The translations under genes were made by a program, and so were the position numbers. Of a stretch of 64,000 nt of DNA, positions 1-11,500 are shown in pieces. The notes beneath the pieces were generated by a model that searched no databases, had not been told where the DNA came from, and saw only the letters and a list, made by a program, of their open reading frames with translations. Each line of letters opens with the position of its first letter. The first letter of the stretch is position 1. The DNA comes from Lepas anatifera (lineage: Eukaryota; Arthropoda; Thecostraca; Lepadidae): positions 1,467,001 through 1,531,000 of the forward strand of contig JAOTON010000386.1 of the NCBI GenBank assembly GCA_034440635.1, in the 5' to 3' direction.

Positions 1-1108
1 TTTCAATTAAGATTGTCCATAAATCACTAAAATTTGGAATTGTACTAAGCTTCCACCTTCACATCAATATAAACTATTTCACGTTCAATTACAGACCCGT
101 TCCCGTAAACGGATCTCAAGACTGCAGATACGCCGGGTATACTGCTGTGAAAAACGGAACCATCTCGGTAATAAGGCTGAAATCATCCCTCTATCTTAAC
201 TGTTCCACGTAAGATCTTGCACGTCGATGATTCCCGTGAAAACCTTCATCCTCAGTTTACACCATTTGTCTTTTCCAGAGTGTTATATTAGCGGTATTTC
301 AAGGAACACAACGGAGTCTGGTAAAACCTGCTAGCCGTTGCATTTCATCCAATAGGTTCAACTGACCGAACCTAAACAGCGCAATGGCCAGGATATATTG
401 CTAAAAACGCTGTTAATAGTATCCGCAGGGGTGCAGTTTTGTATACGTTTTATTATACTAAAATAGTTTAATATGAGAAGGTACTATACTAAGAGTTTGA
501 AAAGCACCGCTACATTCGAAAAACACTTCTAAAACTTATCAGCGATATTTGAACCGGAATTATCGCCGCCATTGCAAAAAAATACGACAGGGAGCGACAA
601 AGACTCACAGAGCATTCCAACAGAACCCACTCAACCGGAGAGGTAGCTCAGCGGGTAAAATATCATTTAAGCGATCTGGAGGTTGAATATAACTATTCAA
701 AGCTACAATTAAATGGCGGGAGTAATCATGGAAATAAGACAGCTGCCAAAGCAGAAAGCACGCGCGTTTGTTGCTGAAATGTCTCTGCAAACCAACAATC
801 TATAGTGCGATTAGAATAATAGTCCGTGACGTGAACCTTTTTTCTTGTCCCACACCATTACCATGGAATAAAGATACCTGGAACGGAAACCTCGTTTATT
901 TCTGGGATGCTTTTGTGGGGCTCAATAAAAAGAACTGGGTAAATAGCCAAGAACATTAAAATATAGACGGCAGTAAAATATCACAAAAAACAGGCCTTTG
1001 CGCGTGCCTTACTTCAACCGAGAGGAAACAGATACTAATGAGGCATTATTTATCCAATATAAACCTAAATAATTGCATAATAGTCATAAAATATGAACGC
1101 AAAATCAG
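1..1108. other. No gene seen; short tRNA-like fragment
   Basis: AT-rich sequence without a supportable coding region. The only structured signal is a tRNA-like stretch at about 634-692: a box-A-like GGTAGCTCAGCGGGTAAA followed about 35 bp later by a degenerate box B, GAGGTTGAATA. This looks like the head of an old tRNA-derived SINE rather than a tRNA gene, because no cloverleaf can be drawn. Confidence 0.4.
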
Positions 1109-1182
1109 CGTGAGCCCGGATTCGAACCCGGAACACTAGGATTACTAGACAAGCATGCTGCCAACTGCGCTATTGAGCGACG
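1109..1182 (-). repeat. tRNA-like sequence (tRNA pseudogene or SINE head)
   Basis: Read on the minus strand, this has a good internal box A (TAGCGCAGTTGGCAGCATG) and a perfect box B (GGTTCGAATCC), spaced as in a tRNA. The acceptor arms do not pair over seven bases, the anticodon stem is poor and the T stem has a mismatch. It is therefore a degenerate tRNA copy or the promoter head of a SINE, not a confident tRNA gene. Confidence 0.5.
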
Positions 1183-1209
1183 AAATTACTATTATGAAGA
1201 TGAAAAGTT

Positions 1210-1257
1210 CCACGCGCGGGATTCGAACACGGGATCTTTCACTTACTATGCGACCGC
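1210..1257 (-). repeat. 3' half of a second tRNA-like sequence, cut by a MITE
   Basis: On the minus strand the end of this stretch has a T-arm with GTTCGAATCC. The 5' half, with the D arm, is missing, and the copy stops exactly where the TTAA-flanked MITE begins at 1258. The simplest reading is a tRNA-like or SINE copy broken by MITE insertion. The missing half was not found right of 1712, so it may have been lost separately. Confidence 0.4.
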
Positions 1258-1712
1258 TTAAAGGGAATGTGGTACCTTGGTCGAATCCTGGAATTTAGTG
1301 TAATTAGGCGTACTTTTAGTCAAAAATAATGAAACCACTCTTGATTTCTCTGAAAAATGTACAATAAGCTCAATATTTGGTTTTTAAAAATACTCCTCTA
1401 GAAAAAGAAAAATATCAGACTGTGGGTGATGTCACGATCTGGCAACCACTACCATACTTGAAACGCTTCAAGGGCTTCGATTGGCTGATGCTCATCGTGA
1501 CGTCAGCATATGTCGTCACACCAGTAGCTCACAACAATGGCCGCCGGCGACAGGGGGCTGAGGGGGGCTGGTGTCAGGTAGGTTTTAGCTTTTTTCTACG
1601 GAAATATCGAGTTCTAAGACAAATGAAATATGGAGTACCGGGTTTTCCGACCTGCTTTACAACTTGGCTATCTCAGTTAAAATCACGCTGTGAAGGTGCC
1701 ACATTCCCTTTA
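1258..1712 (+). mobile_element. TTAA-flanked MITE (CRE-bearing family), complete copy
   Basis: A 455-bp element bounded by TTAA on both sides with terminal inverted repeats: TTAAAGGGAATGTGGTACC at the left and the complement of AAGGTGCCACATTCCC at the right. TTAA targets are typical of piggyBac-like transposons, but the TIR does not identify a superfamily by itself. There is no transposase. The interior carries a perfect CRE palindrome TGACGTCA at 1498-1505 and further half-sites. Other copies lie at 4442, 13888, 36790 and 62649. An open frame across it (1377-1787) merely reads through the repeat; a similar frame appears in the copy near 63.6 kb. Confidence 0.85.
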
Positions 1713-4441
1713 ACACACTGCGTTATTACGGCGCTGAGCCGCGCGCGCTTAAAACATGTAATAATACAAGTTGAGCTGCAGTATTAGAATCTGATTTCTC
1801 CTGCGCTTCGCCCTGAGATTTTAGACATTTCATGCCTAAAATGTATTTTAGCGAACGCAGCACAGACTGCGCTTTCCGAAATGCATGGTCGTTTTCCCGT
1901 GCAAGCCACGGTTTATAAGCTATGACCCATCAAAGTCATCGGCCACCACATCTCCCATAGACTTTACATTGGTCCTTACCGAGCTTTACTTACCGAAGGA
2001 TTTTTTCATGTCCTAGATTGGCACCCAAAAGCGGGGCGGGTTTGCATTGAGGTCTCCATTCCAGGTATCTCTATTCCATGCCATTACTGTCGTCGCATCA
2101 TTACCAACATCATGTTTTAAGGAAATAAAAATAAGGTTCACTGCTGGACCCCTTCTCCAAAAGGTCTCGGTAGGTGCTACAATTTCTTGAGGTTATTTAG
2201 GGTTGCAGATCAGAGTTGTTCATAGTTACCATACATACGAAAGCAGGGCCAAATAGGCAACATGTGGAAATTGTGTATCCACGGAAACTGGTTTAGAGAG
2301 GGAGGAGAATCATAACTAAGCCCTGAAAATTTGTGATTTAAACTTGTGTGGGGACTGACTCGACCCCTTTTCCTACTTGACCCTCTCCTGATGTTCCTTT
2401 CTTGTCACGTTATAGGACTTTGTCTGTCGGGCTGGCTGTTAATACGAAAGAGCAGTGGTGAACACTCGATTATTTCATAGAGAGTTCGATAATGGATGGG
2501 GGCTGTTCACATATGACGCCAGCCACCGAAGGACGGAGGGGTCTGGCATTTTCTGACGAAAGGGGTCTGGTATATTCTGACGATTTCAGACGAGGGGAAA
2601 ATCATGGGTTGCCGTAGAATTTTTGTTGAGCGAGAACTACGCAAGGCACGACGAGCAGGTAGTTCAAAGTTTCGTAACAGAATATACTAGATTTATAGCA
2701 TGGTTCCAATTTCAGCTTAACATACTAATAATAATCTAGAAGTTACGCTAGCAGCGCACTTTCCTGCAATGTTAAACCACAAACGGCTGCAGCTGGTGGC
2801 TGTCTTTTCTCAAAGTAACCGGGAGCTGTACGGCATCATGGTGGTTACTTTTTCTCATTTCAGAATTTATGCTATTAGCTACTTGTCTTTCTCATACAAT
2901 ATCCTTTTGTAGTGAAGGAGCTGCCTTTCTCAAGTATATTTTCCCGGTTCTTCCATGCGTTAACAATGTGCGTCGCTGTTTTGAGCTTTAGGCAGATAGT
3001 TGTGGATGCCCAAACCGTCTCGCCAGTCTGCAAAGTTGAAACATGACAGGTGTCTACGAAATCTTGCTGGGAAAAGCCTTCGGCAAATTTTCCGGCTTGG
3101 AGAAGCTTATTTACCACTAGGAGCAAGAGGAGCAAGAGATGGGGACAGACATGGACTCAAAAGGCAAAATTGAAATATAAAATAAGGCTACTTCTATGAT
3201 AAAAAAGGTAGGTAGTTCTGTTCTACCTTTTTCAAGATGTGCTATTGGAAAAATCTTATTAGAATGGAAAACTCTGCCTGAACTTAGAAAGCTAACTATC
3301 CGCAAAACTTATGTCCCACCTCCAGTAGGACTTGAGTTCCTTTAAACAGGGTAGTAGAGGACTTCACCGTTGTATCAACCCTCTCCGGAATCACAAACAT
3401 CACATCTCCGGGAATCACAAACTCCGGGAACGGTGGTATTTGAAATATAAACAAAAATAAACGTTAGCATGATGGATCCATTAAGAATGCCCTCCGGAGA
3501 CAAAAATATTCCGTCGCCTATGACTTTGGGTTTCCCTCATAGATATTTATTTTCGCGGTATGACGTCAGAAAGGTGAAAAGCGTTAAGACACCGACAATG
3601 TTCTGAGTCTCGAATTACGTTCCGCGCCTTTTCAACATCAAACACGGAGCAAAGCAGCACATGCCCTCTTCATTATCTGGCCAATCATTAGCCCTCTTCA
3701 TTATCTGGTTACACTTCGGCAGCGCTCTCTAATAGTACTCAATCTTTATAATTCGTCAGACGGCGAATTTTCAGTTTTATGCACGTCTCTCCTCCTTCCC
3801 TCGGTTACTTTCGGGTCGGGCCCCACTCCATCTCGCAACACGTCTGCCTAGGGCTCGGCCGCCGGCTAGCCTGTGCTGATTGCCGCCGTCTCGCCTCGGA
3901 AGGTGGAGCAGATAATCAAGCCGATAAAGGGCATGAATGGCTAAAAATGTTTGAAAAAGATAATGTTGTACATCTCATGGTTTAAGATTTAAAACTATAT
4001 CATTTTCATGGATAAATTCAAGCAATACAAGGGAACGCGCCTCCACCAATCAGCGGCCACCACCCGCTGGCTGCCGTTTGCCTGCGGGGCACAGAGGTTT
4101 GAGAGGTCACACTGAACGCCGCTGATGCCGAGTTCAAGCCTCGGTGGGGAGGGGTTGCGTGGCGGATTATAAGAACTACATTCGTGGTGTCGAGAATGGT
4201 GGTCGTTGTGCCTGCTATTGAACTGAGGGAAGAGGACATATGTAGGAGACATTCTGTGCACGTGGGGTGGATCTATAGGCTGGGTGTTGGTGCAGTGTGC
4301 AGCGTCGATAGCACTGAAAAAACGTGAGTATGTGTTCATTAAATGAGTTCGTTATGTGAATATGCTTGGCGGGAAAAATTACAGGCACTGATTAAAAAAA
4401 CTTGGGGGTGGGGGGTATCATTATGATTTTAAAAGTGGATT
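1713..4441. other. No gene seen
   Basis: About 2.7 kb without a coding region I can support. Short open frames here lack protein-family features and codon signal. Nothing repeated elsewhere in the window was recognised, apart from scattered short T- and A-rich tracts and a small local direct repeat of GGGGTCTGG near 2540-2570. Confidence 0.4.
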
Positions 4442-4902
4442 TTAAAGGGAATGTGGCACCTTCATAACGTGATTTTAACTGAGATAGCCAAGTTGTAAAG
4501 CAAGTCGGAAAACCCGGTACTGAATATATCATTTGTTTTGGAACTCGAGATTTCCGTAGAAAAAAAAACTAAAACCTCCCGGCAATCTACCCCTCATGTA
4601 CCCCTAGCAGCAGGCCACAGTTGTCATGGCTGTTGGTGTGACGACATATGCTGACGTCACGATGAACATCAGCCAATTGAAGCCCTTGAAGCATTTCAAG
4701 TATGGTAGTGGTGGCCAGATCATGACATCATCCACAGGCAGGTATTTATTTATTTTCCTAGAGGAGTATTTTGAAAATCAAAACATTGAGCTTATTGTAC
4801 ATTTTTCAGAGAAAACATGAGTGGTTTCATTATTATTTGGCTAAAAGTACGCCTAATTACACTAAATTCCAGGATTCGACCAAGTTGCCACATTACCTTT
4901 AA
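4442..4902 (-). mobile_element. TTAA-flanked MITE (CRE-bearing family), complete copy
   Basis: A 461-bp copy of the MITE at 1258, in opposite orientation, again bounded by TTAA with TIR TTAAAGGGAATGTGGCACC on the left and a slightly changed right TIR (TGCCACATTACC). The CRE palindrome TGACGTCA is intact at 4652-4659, and the flanking words match the other copies. There is no coding capacity. Confidence 0.85.
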
Positions 4903-5587
4903 GGATTATTGCTACTAATAGAAAATAAACACGAGGAAGAAGCCAAAAACGCTGAATATTTATTAAAATATCAAGAGCGAATAAACGTTCCTTGTCCAGG
5001 GCTTGCTTGAAATGAACAAAACTGACAATTTCGCTGAGGATGGCATAAAATGAGCAGTTCTAGCGAGACAACAGGTTCGCCCACTGTAGAAGGTGGATAG
5101 GCGAGGCTTCGCAGCGTGTGCGTCTGCCCGGGGAACTACATCGTTGCGCAGACACGTATTACCCGGCCAGTACCGTCAGCCTGCGCGCCCACGCAGTCCC
5201 AGTCCCCAGAAGTGCAGTCTTCTCATCTCCACGCACATGTCAGCGCAAAAAGATCATCAAGAAGCCATTAATCTCAGCCTGCTTTCCCCGAGATGCGCAG
5301 CATTCTATTTCAGGAGGTGTGAAATTTAATCTTAGAGGTCTTGAAGTCTTGGTTGTATGCTTCCTATATTATATTTGTTACTCTTTTCCTTAGTCTGTGC
5401 TGAATAGAATGAGCCCCTAGACAGTAGACATTTACAAATTTTAAATAGTTTTAATTTTAAGAAATTTATAGCTCGAAAGGCGCCTCAATTTAAGCACATT
5501 TGCACTTTAGCGCCGATCGTTATATTTGAGTGCTCATTTTTCTTGTTGGGAAAACACACGTACGCATGTATGTATGTATGTAGAGAT
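4903..5587. other. No gene seen
   Basis: No supportable gene. Two overlapping open frames at 5093-5393 have no recognisable domain. The right edge holds a short TATG run (about 5566-5580) and ends in TATGTAGAGAT (5577-5587), the left copy of the direct repeat that flanks the next element. Confidence 0.4.
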
Positions 5588-5660
5588 CTTGTTTTCTGTT
5601 GACAGTTTGAATCGCCACACGGACAACAGAGCTCTTTATCAAAACACGTACTTTATCAAC

Positions 5661-5719
5661 TTTTTGAATACTATACGTTTCAGAAACAGAGTTCCTTCGT
5701 CAGTAGCTCACATCAAAAA
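5661..5719 (-). ncRNA. Hammerhead ribozyme, type I (intact copy)
   Basis: Minus strand, 5' to 3'. Outer stem I TTTTTGA (5719-5713), internal loop, GCTA (5707-5704), core CTGACGA (5703-5697), stem II AGGAAC-TCT-GTTTCT, core GAAAC (5681-5677), then GTA (5676-5674) and TAGT (5673-5670), then TCAAAAA (5667-5661). TAGT pairs with GCTA (one wobble) and TCAAAAA with TTTTTGA. This gives the usual type I layout with an internal loop in stem I. Stem III is only the self-complementary ACGT, as reported for Penelope-type hammerheads thought to work as dimers. Predicted cleavage is between 5674 and 5673. Confidence 0.75.
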
Positions 5720-5833
5720 CACTGTAAATACACATACAAAAGCTAAAGTTCGAAACAGATCACTGAAAAACTTTCCCGCATTGTTTTCGGTGATCTGTTT
5801 CGAACTTTAGCTTTTGTATGTGTATTTACAGTC

Positions 5834-5892
5834 TTTTTGATGTGAGCTACTGACGAAGGAACTCTGTTTCTGAAACATATAGTATTCAAGAA
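5834..5892 (+). ncRNA. Hammerhead ribozyme, type I (second, opposed copy)
   Basis: The inverted twin of the ribozyme at 5661-5719. CTGACGA lies at 5850-5856 and GAAAC at 5872-5876, with the same stem II. Stem I is kept with one extra G-U pair. The ACGT of the twin has become ACAT, which breaks the palindromic stem III, so this copy is more likely weak or inactive. Confidence 0.6.
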
Positions 5893-5948
5893 GTTAATAA
5901 ATACGTGTTTTGATAAAGAGCTCTATTGTCCGTGTGGTATGTAGAGAT

Positions 5949-7594
5949 ACCATGCTGGCCCAACCCTCTTTGAACCTATATCTTTTCCCGGCTAAAGAGA
6001 ACATCACGGGATAGTCGGAGGAGATCAGGTCGACAGTCTGCTCGAAAAAAACCGATACCCAGTTACTGTTTTATTTTCACAATAGGTCGAAACAAGAAAT
6101 ACTGCCTCAGTATGTTCAGACTGAACTAAATGTTCTACAAAGACATCACCGGGCCGGATAGAAGGCAAACCATACGCTATTGTACGGGTTTGCGTGCGTG
6201 GGAGGAGGGGAAGGGACATCGGATGGAGAACATAACCTCATTAGTCAGTTAGGTACTTTTTAAACAGCGAATTTATTTCCAACCATTTCGTTATACTTTA
6301 TTTCGCTGAAATCACCATTTCCATATGAGCAGCTGACCAAAACTCATGAATTTCCCTTGCTATCTCAGTAATAAGGGACCCAAAATACATAATCTAGACT
6401 TGGGGCTCATATGGCAGGCTAGCCAAAGAAAGCCTTAATCCGGCACCGCCTGATCTCTTTTCGTACACACCACCGCCTGGGGGATCCACTGCGAACCCTA
6501 CGATCTCGGGAAACAGAAGTGATACGGTAAAAAGATGAAACAGGGGTGGAAGCGCCTTGACGTCTTCGACCCTGGAGCCGAGTCTGAACCATATCCGTGG
6601 ACCCGTGACGTCACACTGGGCCAAAATGGGTCAAATTTAGACACATTTAGACACATTTAGAACATACCTTATAACTCGGGAACCATTAAACCTCGAACAA
6701 AACAAAAGACACCAATATGTTGACCAATATCCTTGCCCCAATGATTCAATTGATATGGGACATGACTTTGGCCTTCGGTCAAGGTCAAATAATGATCTTC
6801 CAAGGGCATGCTATATATCGTTAGGATCCTTGGGCCATGCTCATTACTATGATACCAAATTCATGACTGTATCTTGTTTCGTTCCAAAACTACAGATGAA
6901 AGAGTTCTGAAAACCGTGACATTTGATACCCTCCGGTGATTTAAGTAGTGACCTGATCTCAAAATGGATAAAAGCAGGCAGATTTTCGTTTCAAGAGCCT
7001 TCAAATGATATCTAGAAACTTTATCTAGCTCTTCTAAAAGCCAAGTTACACCACGGTTTGAGAAAAGCTGGACACAGGAGGCGAAGTGCCTTTTAAGGCA
7101 ACTGTAAGATATATGTTGCTGGAGAGACAGCTGAGAGAGTTGCAATGATCGCAATTGTTTTATGTGTGATTTTAGGTGCGATTTTATGCATTATTTCATC
7201 TGGCTTTTGTCCCACGTTAGCTTATTTTAAGCATTGCATTCTTTTAATGACTGAGGTGGACACACGAAAAGCCACTCCATTGTTTTTACCTTCTGTGGAT
7301 TGTTTCGTAATATACTGAAATGAACTGGTTTTGTCAGCCTTATTTTAGAAGACTAGAATCGTCTAACATGGTTTTAGAAAAGACGTCATAACTCCTTGAC
7401 CTGACCTAACCTGATAATGTTTTTGTCATAGGTTGTCAAATTGATCACCATACAGGTCTGCAAAGCAACGCGCGTCTTATTTAAATAGGCTGGGAATCAT
7501 TTGCGAAAAAGCGAGCGGTGAAGGTGGGAAGGGCGGTGGAGGGTTAATACAACGAAGAGGTTGACAATGCGGAACATAGAAATGGGCGCCACAG
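5949..7594. other. No gene seen
   Basis: No supportable coding region. A GGGGGATCCACTG-like word near 6478-6491 resembles hAT ends found elsewhere in the window, but no partner was found. Around 6600-6850 there are repeated TTTAGACACA words and a few AGGTCA half-sites, which may be decayed relatives of the TTAA elements described below. Confidence 0.35.
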
Positions 7595-8572
7595 AGTCAA
7601 AGTCTAGTTTATTGTCCAATCATCAACGGGCATGAACCATCCCAATGACAGATGAAGTCATGGTGATAAAACGGTGGTGTCAAATATCAATGTCAGTGGA
7701 AACAACATAAAAGAAAAAAACACAGTAAAACGGATAAAAGATGGCTGAAAAAGGCTGCTCAATCGCAGTTAGCCGCATAAAGGATCACGCGTGCTCGAAA
7801 TTGAGCAGCTGTGGTGTTCCACACATCAACATCTCTGCACTTATCTAAGAACACATTGCAGATCCTCGGCAATCTACCAAACAAACCCGACATAACAGTA
7901 CTAACTCTAGCGTGGGGCACATGAAAGAGAATCCTGTTACGCAGGGCCCGGGAAGGAGCCGCTAGAGGAAAGCATTCTAACAGAAAAGACGCGTCAATTT
8001 TGTGGTTATGAAGATTCCGTAGGAACAAAGATCATGTTGCATCCTCCTTCCAGCTAATGAAGTTAGGCCGAAATGCAGAAGGAGGTCTTTGTATTCAAAA
8101 GAAATGTTGTTAATGCGGCAGCGTCCGCAAAGCCAGATAAGAAATTTGTGTTGGATTTTTTCTATTCGTTTTAGATGGGTCTGTGCAGCTCCTCCCAAGC
8201 TACACAGCCATATTCTGGTATAGAACGAACGTGTGCACAGTAAACGCCAATAACCAGTTTTGTATCGAGTTGAAGAAGTGGCCTGCCGTGTTTTCCAGTT
8301 TGGAGTGACCTGATGAGAAATCCCAAGGCCCTATTCGCTTTTGAAATAATTTCCTCTATGTGATAGTCGAAGGTAAGTTTAGAGTCCAGGTTAACACCCA
8401 GGTCACGCATGGCGAAACTACATCAAGCCTAGTGCGGTTAATGTCATATGAACTTTCTACCGGCTTGCTGCGAAGCGTCACTCTCAAAACCTTGCACTTG
8501 GAGTCATTGAAGCACCCAAATAACCAAACATACCTACAGAGATGGTACATCCTTGCTGAAATAGTGCTATGT
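7595..8572 (-). pseudogene. 3' end of a Jockey-like non-LTR retrotransposon (RT C-terminus), broken
   Basis: Minus-strand frames match the end of a LINE reverse transcriptase: a segment with NDSKCKVLRV, then in another frame DLGVNLDSKLTF, ISKANRALGFL and PEYGCVAWE, then in a third frame the terminal region with FHVPHARVSTV. The order is that of Jockey-like RTs, where the palm/thumb region is followed by the short C-terminal region. The frame changes between 8420 and 7980 show it is dead. The 3' UTR ends near 7595. A second copy of this 3' end lies at 14280-14764. Its 5' side stops just before the TTAA element at 8577. Confidence 0.75.
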
Positions 8573-8576
8573 TACC

Positions 8577-9604
8577 TTAACCCGCGCCCCACCGGGGTCC
8601 GGCGCCACCTTCGCCCCACCGGGGGGCATCGATGGCCCCCTCTAACTCCGAAAATATGGACGTTAGCGCAAATCTGCAAAGTGCAATAGAAAGCTCGCGT
8701 GAATTCAGAAAGAAATTACTTTGCATGTTTCAGTGCTCAGGTCAATGGTTTGACCTCCAGAGGTCCAATTAGGTCAAGATCGGCTATTTTCACTCAAATA
8801 TGCAATGATTAAGCAAACTGGTCATAACTCTTATGTCATTAGAGCTATTGAGGCCTGGTAAAGTCCATTTGATAGGAAATTGCCAGTACTTTTTCCGCTA
8901 TGTGGAATGTAAAGACCTCCCGCCAGTGGTTTGACCTCCAGAGGTCACCTCGTGACCTAATATGACCTGAGGTCACGAAAGGTCAAAAAGTGACCTTGCC
9001 GTTTATCAAATGAAAGCCAGTGACAAGACAAACACGATGGTGTTTGTTTCACCGCTCTAGCTTAATTAGGTCAAAAGTTATTGTCAAAATACTGTTTTTG
9101 ACCTCTGGTGACCTTGGATGACCTTGGAAAAGTCAAAGGGTAAATATGACCCCTGGGATCCGTGAAAGGGTATCCAAAAACGTTGTTCTGAGCAGTCTGA
9201 GTATTTGCAATCATTTTTGTGGCTTTTATATCATGAAACAGGTTTTCCCATGCTTTTCCAATGGGAGAGGTCGCCTCGTGACCTGACCTCAGGGCACGAA
9301 ATCGAAAAATCCCGGATATACACCTTGTAGACCCTGGAGGGGCCATGAAGTGTACGAAGTTTCAAATCGATCGACTTTGAAATGTAGCTCTTACAGAGCT
9401 CTAAAGTTGACGTGAGGTGACCTTGGTTGACCTCGTCTGGTGACCTGACCTTGGGTGACCCGGGGTAAAAAATTTCAGGGATGATGGGAAAATGATGCAG
9501 TGAGAGGTAGAGCTCTCAACCGCGGTGCTGCGCCTCGTCGTTTTTCTGCTATCCCGGAAAAACCTTAGGGGGCCATCGATGGCCCCCGGTGGGGCGAGGG
9601 TTAA
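8577..9604 (+). mobile_element. TTAA-flanked non-autonomous transposon, half-site-rich family
   Basis: A 1028-bp unit bounded by TTAA, with related GC-rich ends (TTAACCCGCGCCCCACCGGG at the left; CGGTGGGGCGAGGGTTAA at the right) and subterminal CATCGATGGCCCCC words in both ends. It has no transposase. The inside is full of TGACCT/AGGTCA half-sites. An inverted copy lies at 20494-21514. The open frames in it mirror those of the sister copy and are not genes. Confidence 0.85.
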
Positions 9605-10955
9605 TACACACAACTTCTAGTGTGCTTATTCGACGGTCAAAAGCTCCAATTCACAGGCAAATGTGTGAGCTTGTGAGGCAGGCTGTGAAATGATCGGAAT
9701 AAAGCCACGATGTAGTTAAACTAGGGAGACTAGCCTCTGAAAAAGTGTATGCAGATACGCGGGGACTTGGGAATGACGCTCCTAAATGCATCAGCTTTAT
9801 ATGGCAGTTTTCAGAATCTTCAAACGCCAAAGAACTTCGCCGCCAAACTCTTGAAGTTCGGGATCACAGTTGCTGGAAGGGTTATCGATGCATCAACTGC
9901 TATTGTCATATGGCATGGTTGGCCAACCCTCTCCCTGTAGGAAGGGCTTCCGTTAATCAAACTGTTCCTTGCTAAGAAAAAGGCGGATGGTCCCTCCAGA
10001 CCAGGTGGTGAGGCTGATCCAGTCAGCCAGTGGTTCAGACCTCCGCCGTGCACACGGGCCTCCATTGCACCACGCCTCTCCTCGGCCTCCCGACAGCGTT
10101 CTCTGACACGGTCAAAGAATGGCGCGGGAGCCGGAAGAGCCGAGACAAGAGCTATCTGCAGGGCTGAACTGGTGTCCTTCCACTGATACCGCGTGCTTAG
10201 GTTCAGCGGCCGCCAGCTTGCCTCCAGCCGCAGCTAACAGGTCGGGTTTGCAGAACAGCCCAGTTATGACGTCACCGGTGATAATGAGGGAGGGAGTGGT
10301 AAGTTCCGGCCGGCCAAATGTGCGGCGCGCACTCAGCCTCCACGCAGCCAACGAGGTGCGACAGGTCTTGATTGCGCACACAGTTCTGGAGCGTGTAACT
10401 CATCACAGGCGAAGTGTGCACCAACCCCGAGAGACGCGAGCACCCACGCGCAATTAACGGCCTGGCAAGAAACGGCTGAATCATGGAAGCAGCCTCCGGC
10501 ACGAAAACAGCCGTTCTGACTCCGACCAGCGGGCGTTATTAACTTATCGCGACATATGGAAACGTGCTCGGGAAACTGTCGGCTAAGAAACTATATTTAT
10601 ACTTCGGTTTGCTCTTTTCTTAACACCATGGTAGATAAGAAAGTAATGAAATCTGTGAACACTTAAAGGGAATGCAGAAGCTTGATACAACTTCAGGCTG
10701 TGGTGTTTAAGAGACAAGATTTATTGAAAATAATAGATTTGGCCTTATTTTTTTAAATGGCTTAAAAACCCTACCATTTTAATTTATCTTATGTCCCCAT
10801 GTTAGAAGAAAGCCTGTATGCCAGCCAGTCAGTGATGTGACGTAAAGTCGGCGTACGACCTCGCAATGCCTTGTGCCAGATTGAAACTATTTTATTTGCA
10901 CCAAAATAGCATTAAAGGAAAGCGTTTTGAGCTAAAACGAGCTAATGTTAGCAGC
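9605..10955. other. No gene recognised; GC-rich patch
   Basis: The stretch 9980-10500 is GC-rich, and long frames are open on both strands (for example 10119-10457 plus and 10112-10381 minus). Neither shows a known domain, and being open on both strands is what GC-rich DNA gives by chance. A CRE-like TGACGTCA lies at about 10267-10274. I see no splice-supported gene here, though a CpG-rich regulatory patch is possible. Confidence 0.35.
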
Positions 10956-11457
10956 GTTGTGTGTTTCAGAATTTTCTTAAGTCGACTCAACTCAACTCAA
11001 GTGCTGAGAGCAGTTGACCCAATTCCAACTCAACTCCTGATTAAGATTCAGTGAGTCGACTCAACTCCGACTCAACCCTTCTCAACTACTCAACTCACGA
11101 CGCAACTCAACTCAAACTTCGACTCGTTTTCAAAATAAAATAAATAAATGATACATATATAAATACCTAATATTTAACAAATAAATAAATAAACCAGCAA
11201 GAAAAGCTGTTCAGAAAGTCTGACACGAAGCAGTAGATTAATAGAAGCAAAATTAATTAATTGACATTCAAACATTGGTTAAAAATTATCCAGCAACCAT
11301 GAATAACTTTTTAATTCTTCCAGACTGTCGCTGCACAAAAAAAGCTACCACATGTTTCATTTCTAAAAGGAGCATTGCATATTGAACTAGGTAAATAAAA
11401 TGGAAAGGAACCTAAATGGGCTAAGGTTACACCAACACAGGCAAAAGTTGAGCCTTC

Positions 11458-11491
11458 CTACTGTCAAAGGAAGGCTCGCCTTTGACAGTAG
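11458..11491. repeat. Perfect 13-bp hairpin next to a SINE
   Basis: CTACTGTCAAAGG (11458-11470) and its exact complement CCTTTGACAGTAG (11479-11491) are separated by 8 bases. The related repeat copy near 49380 lacks it, so it arrived or formed together with the SINE-like insert just downstream. Confidence 0.7.
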
Positions 11492-11500
11492 AAAAAACTC

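Larger units (their letters stand above)
5588..5937. mobile_element. Foldback retroelement terminal repeat (Penelope/retrozyme-like) with two hammerheads
   Basis: A large inverted repeat: arms at about 5612-5775 and 5785-5937 are close to perfect complements around a loop of roughly 10 bases. The 11-bp direct repeat TATGTAGAGAT flanks it at 5577-5587 and 5938-5948, as expected of a target-site duplication. Each arm carries a hammerhead motif. Hammerheads are known in the terminal repeats of Penelope-like elements and in retrozymes, and inverted terminal copies are common for Penelope-like elements. There is no RT or endonuclease here, so this is a non-autonomous or truncated copy. The family assignment is inference. 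Confidence 0.7.

Noticed and set aside
1377..1787. 136-codon open frame, with a near-identical frame at 63557-63862
   Set aside because: Both lie within copies of the same MITE and include its terminal repeats. The similarity comes from the repeat, and other copies of the family do not keep the frame.
6474..6495. GGGGGATCCACTG as the end of another hAT-like element
   Set aside because: No matching opposite end or 8-bp duplication was found within several kilobases.
10119..10457. 112-codon frame on the plus strand
   Set aside because: Open on the opposite strand as well, in a GC-rich patch, with no domain and no splice partners.
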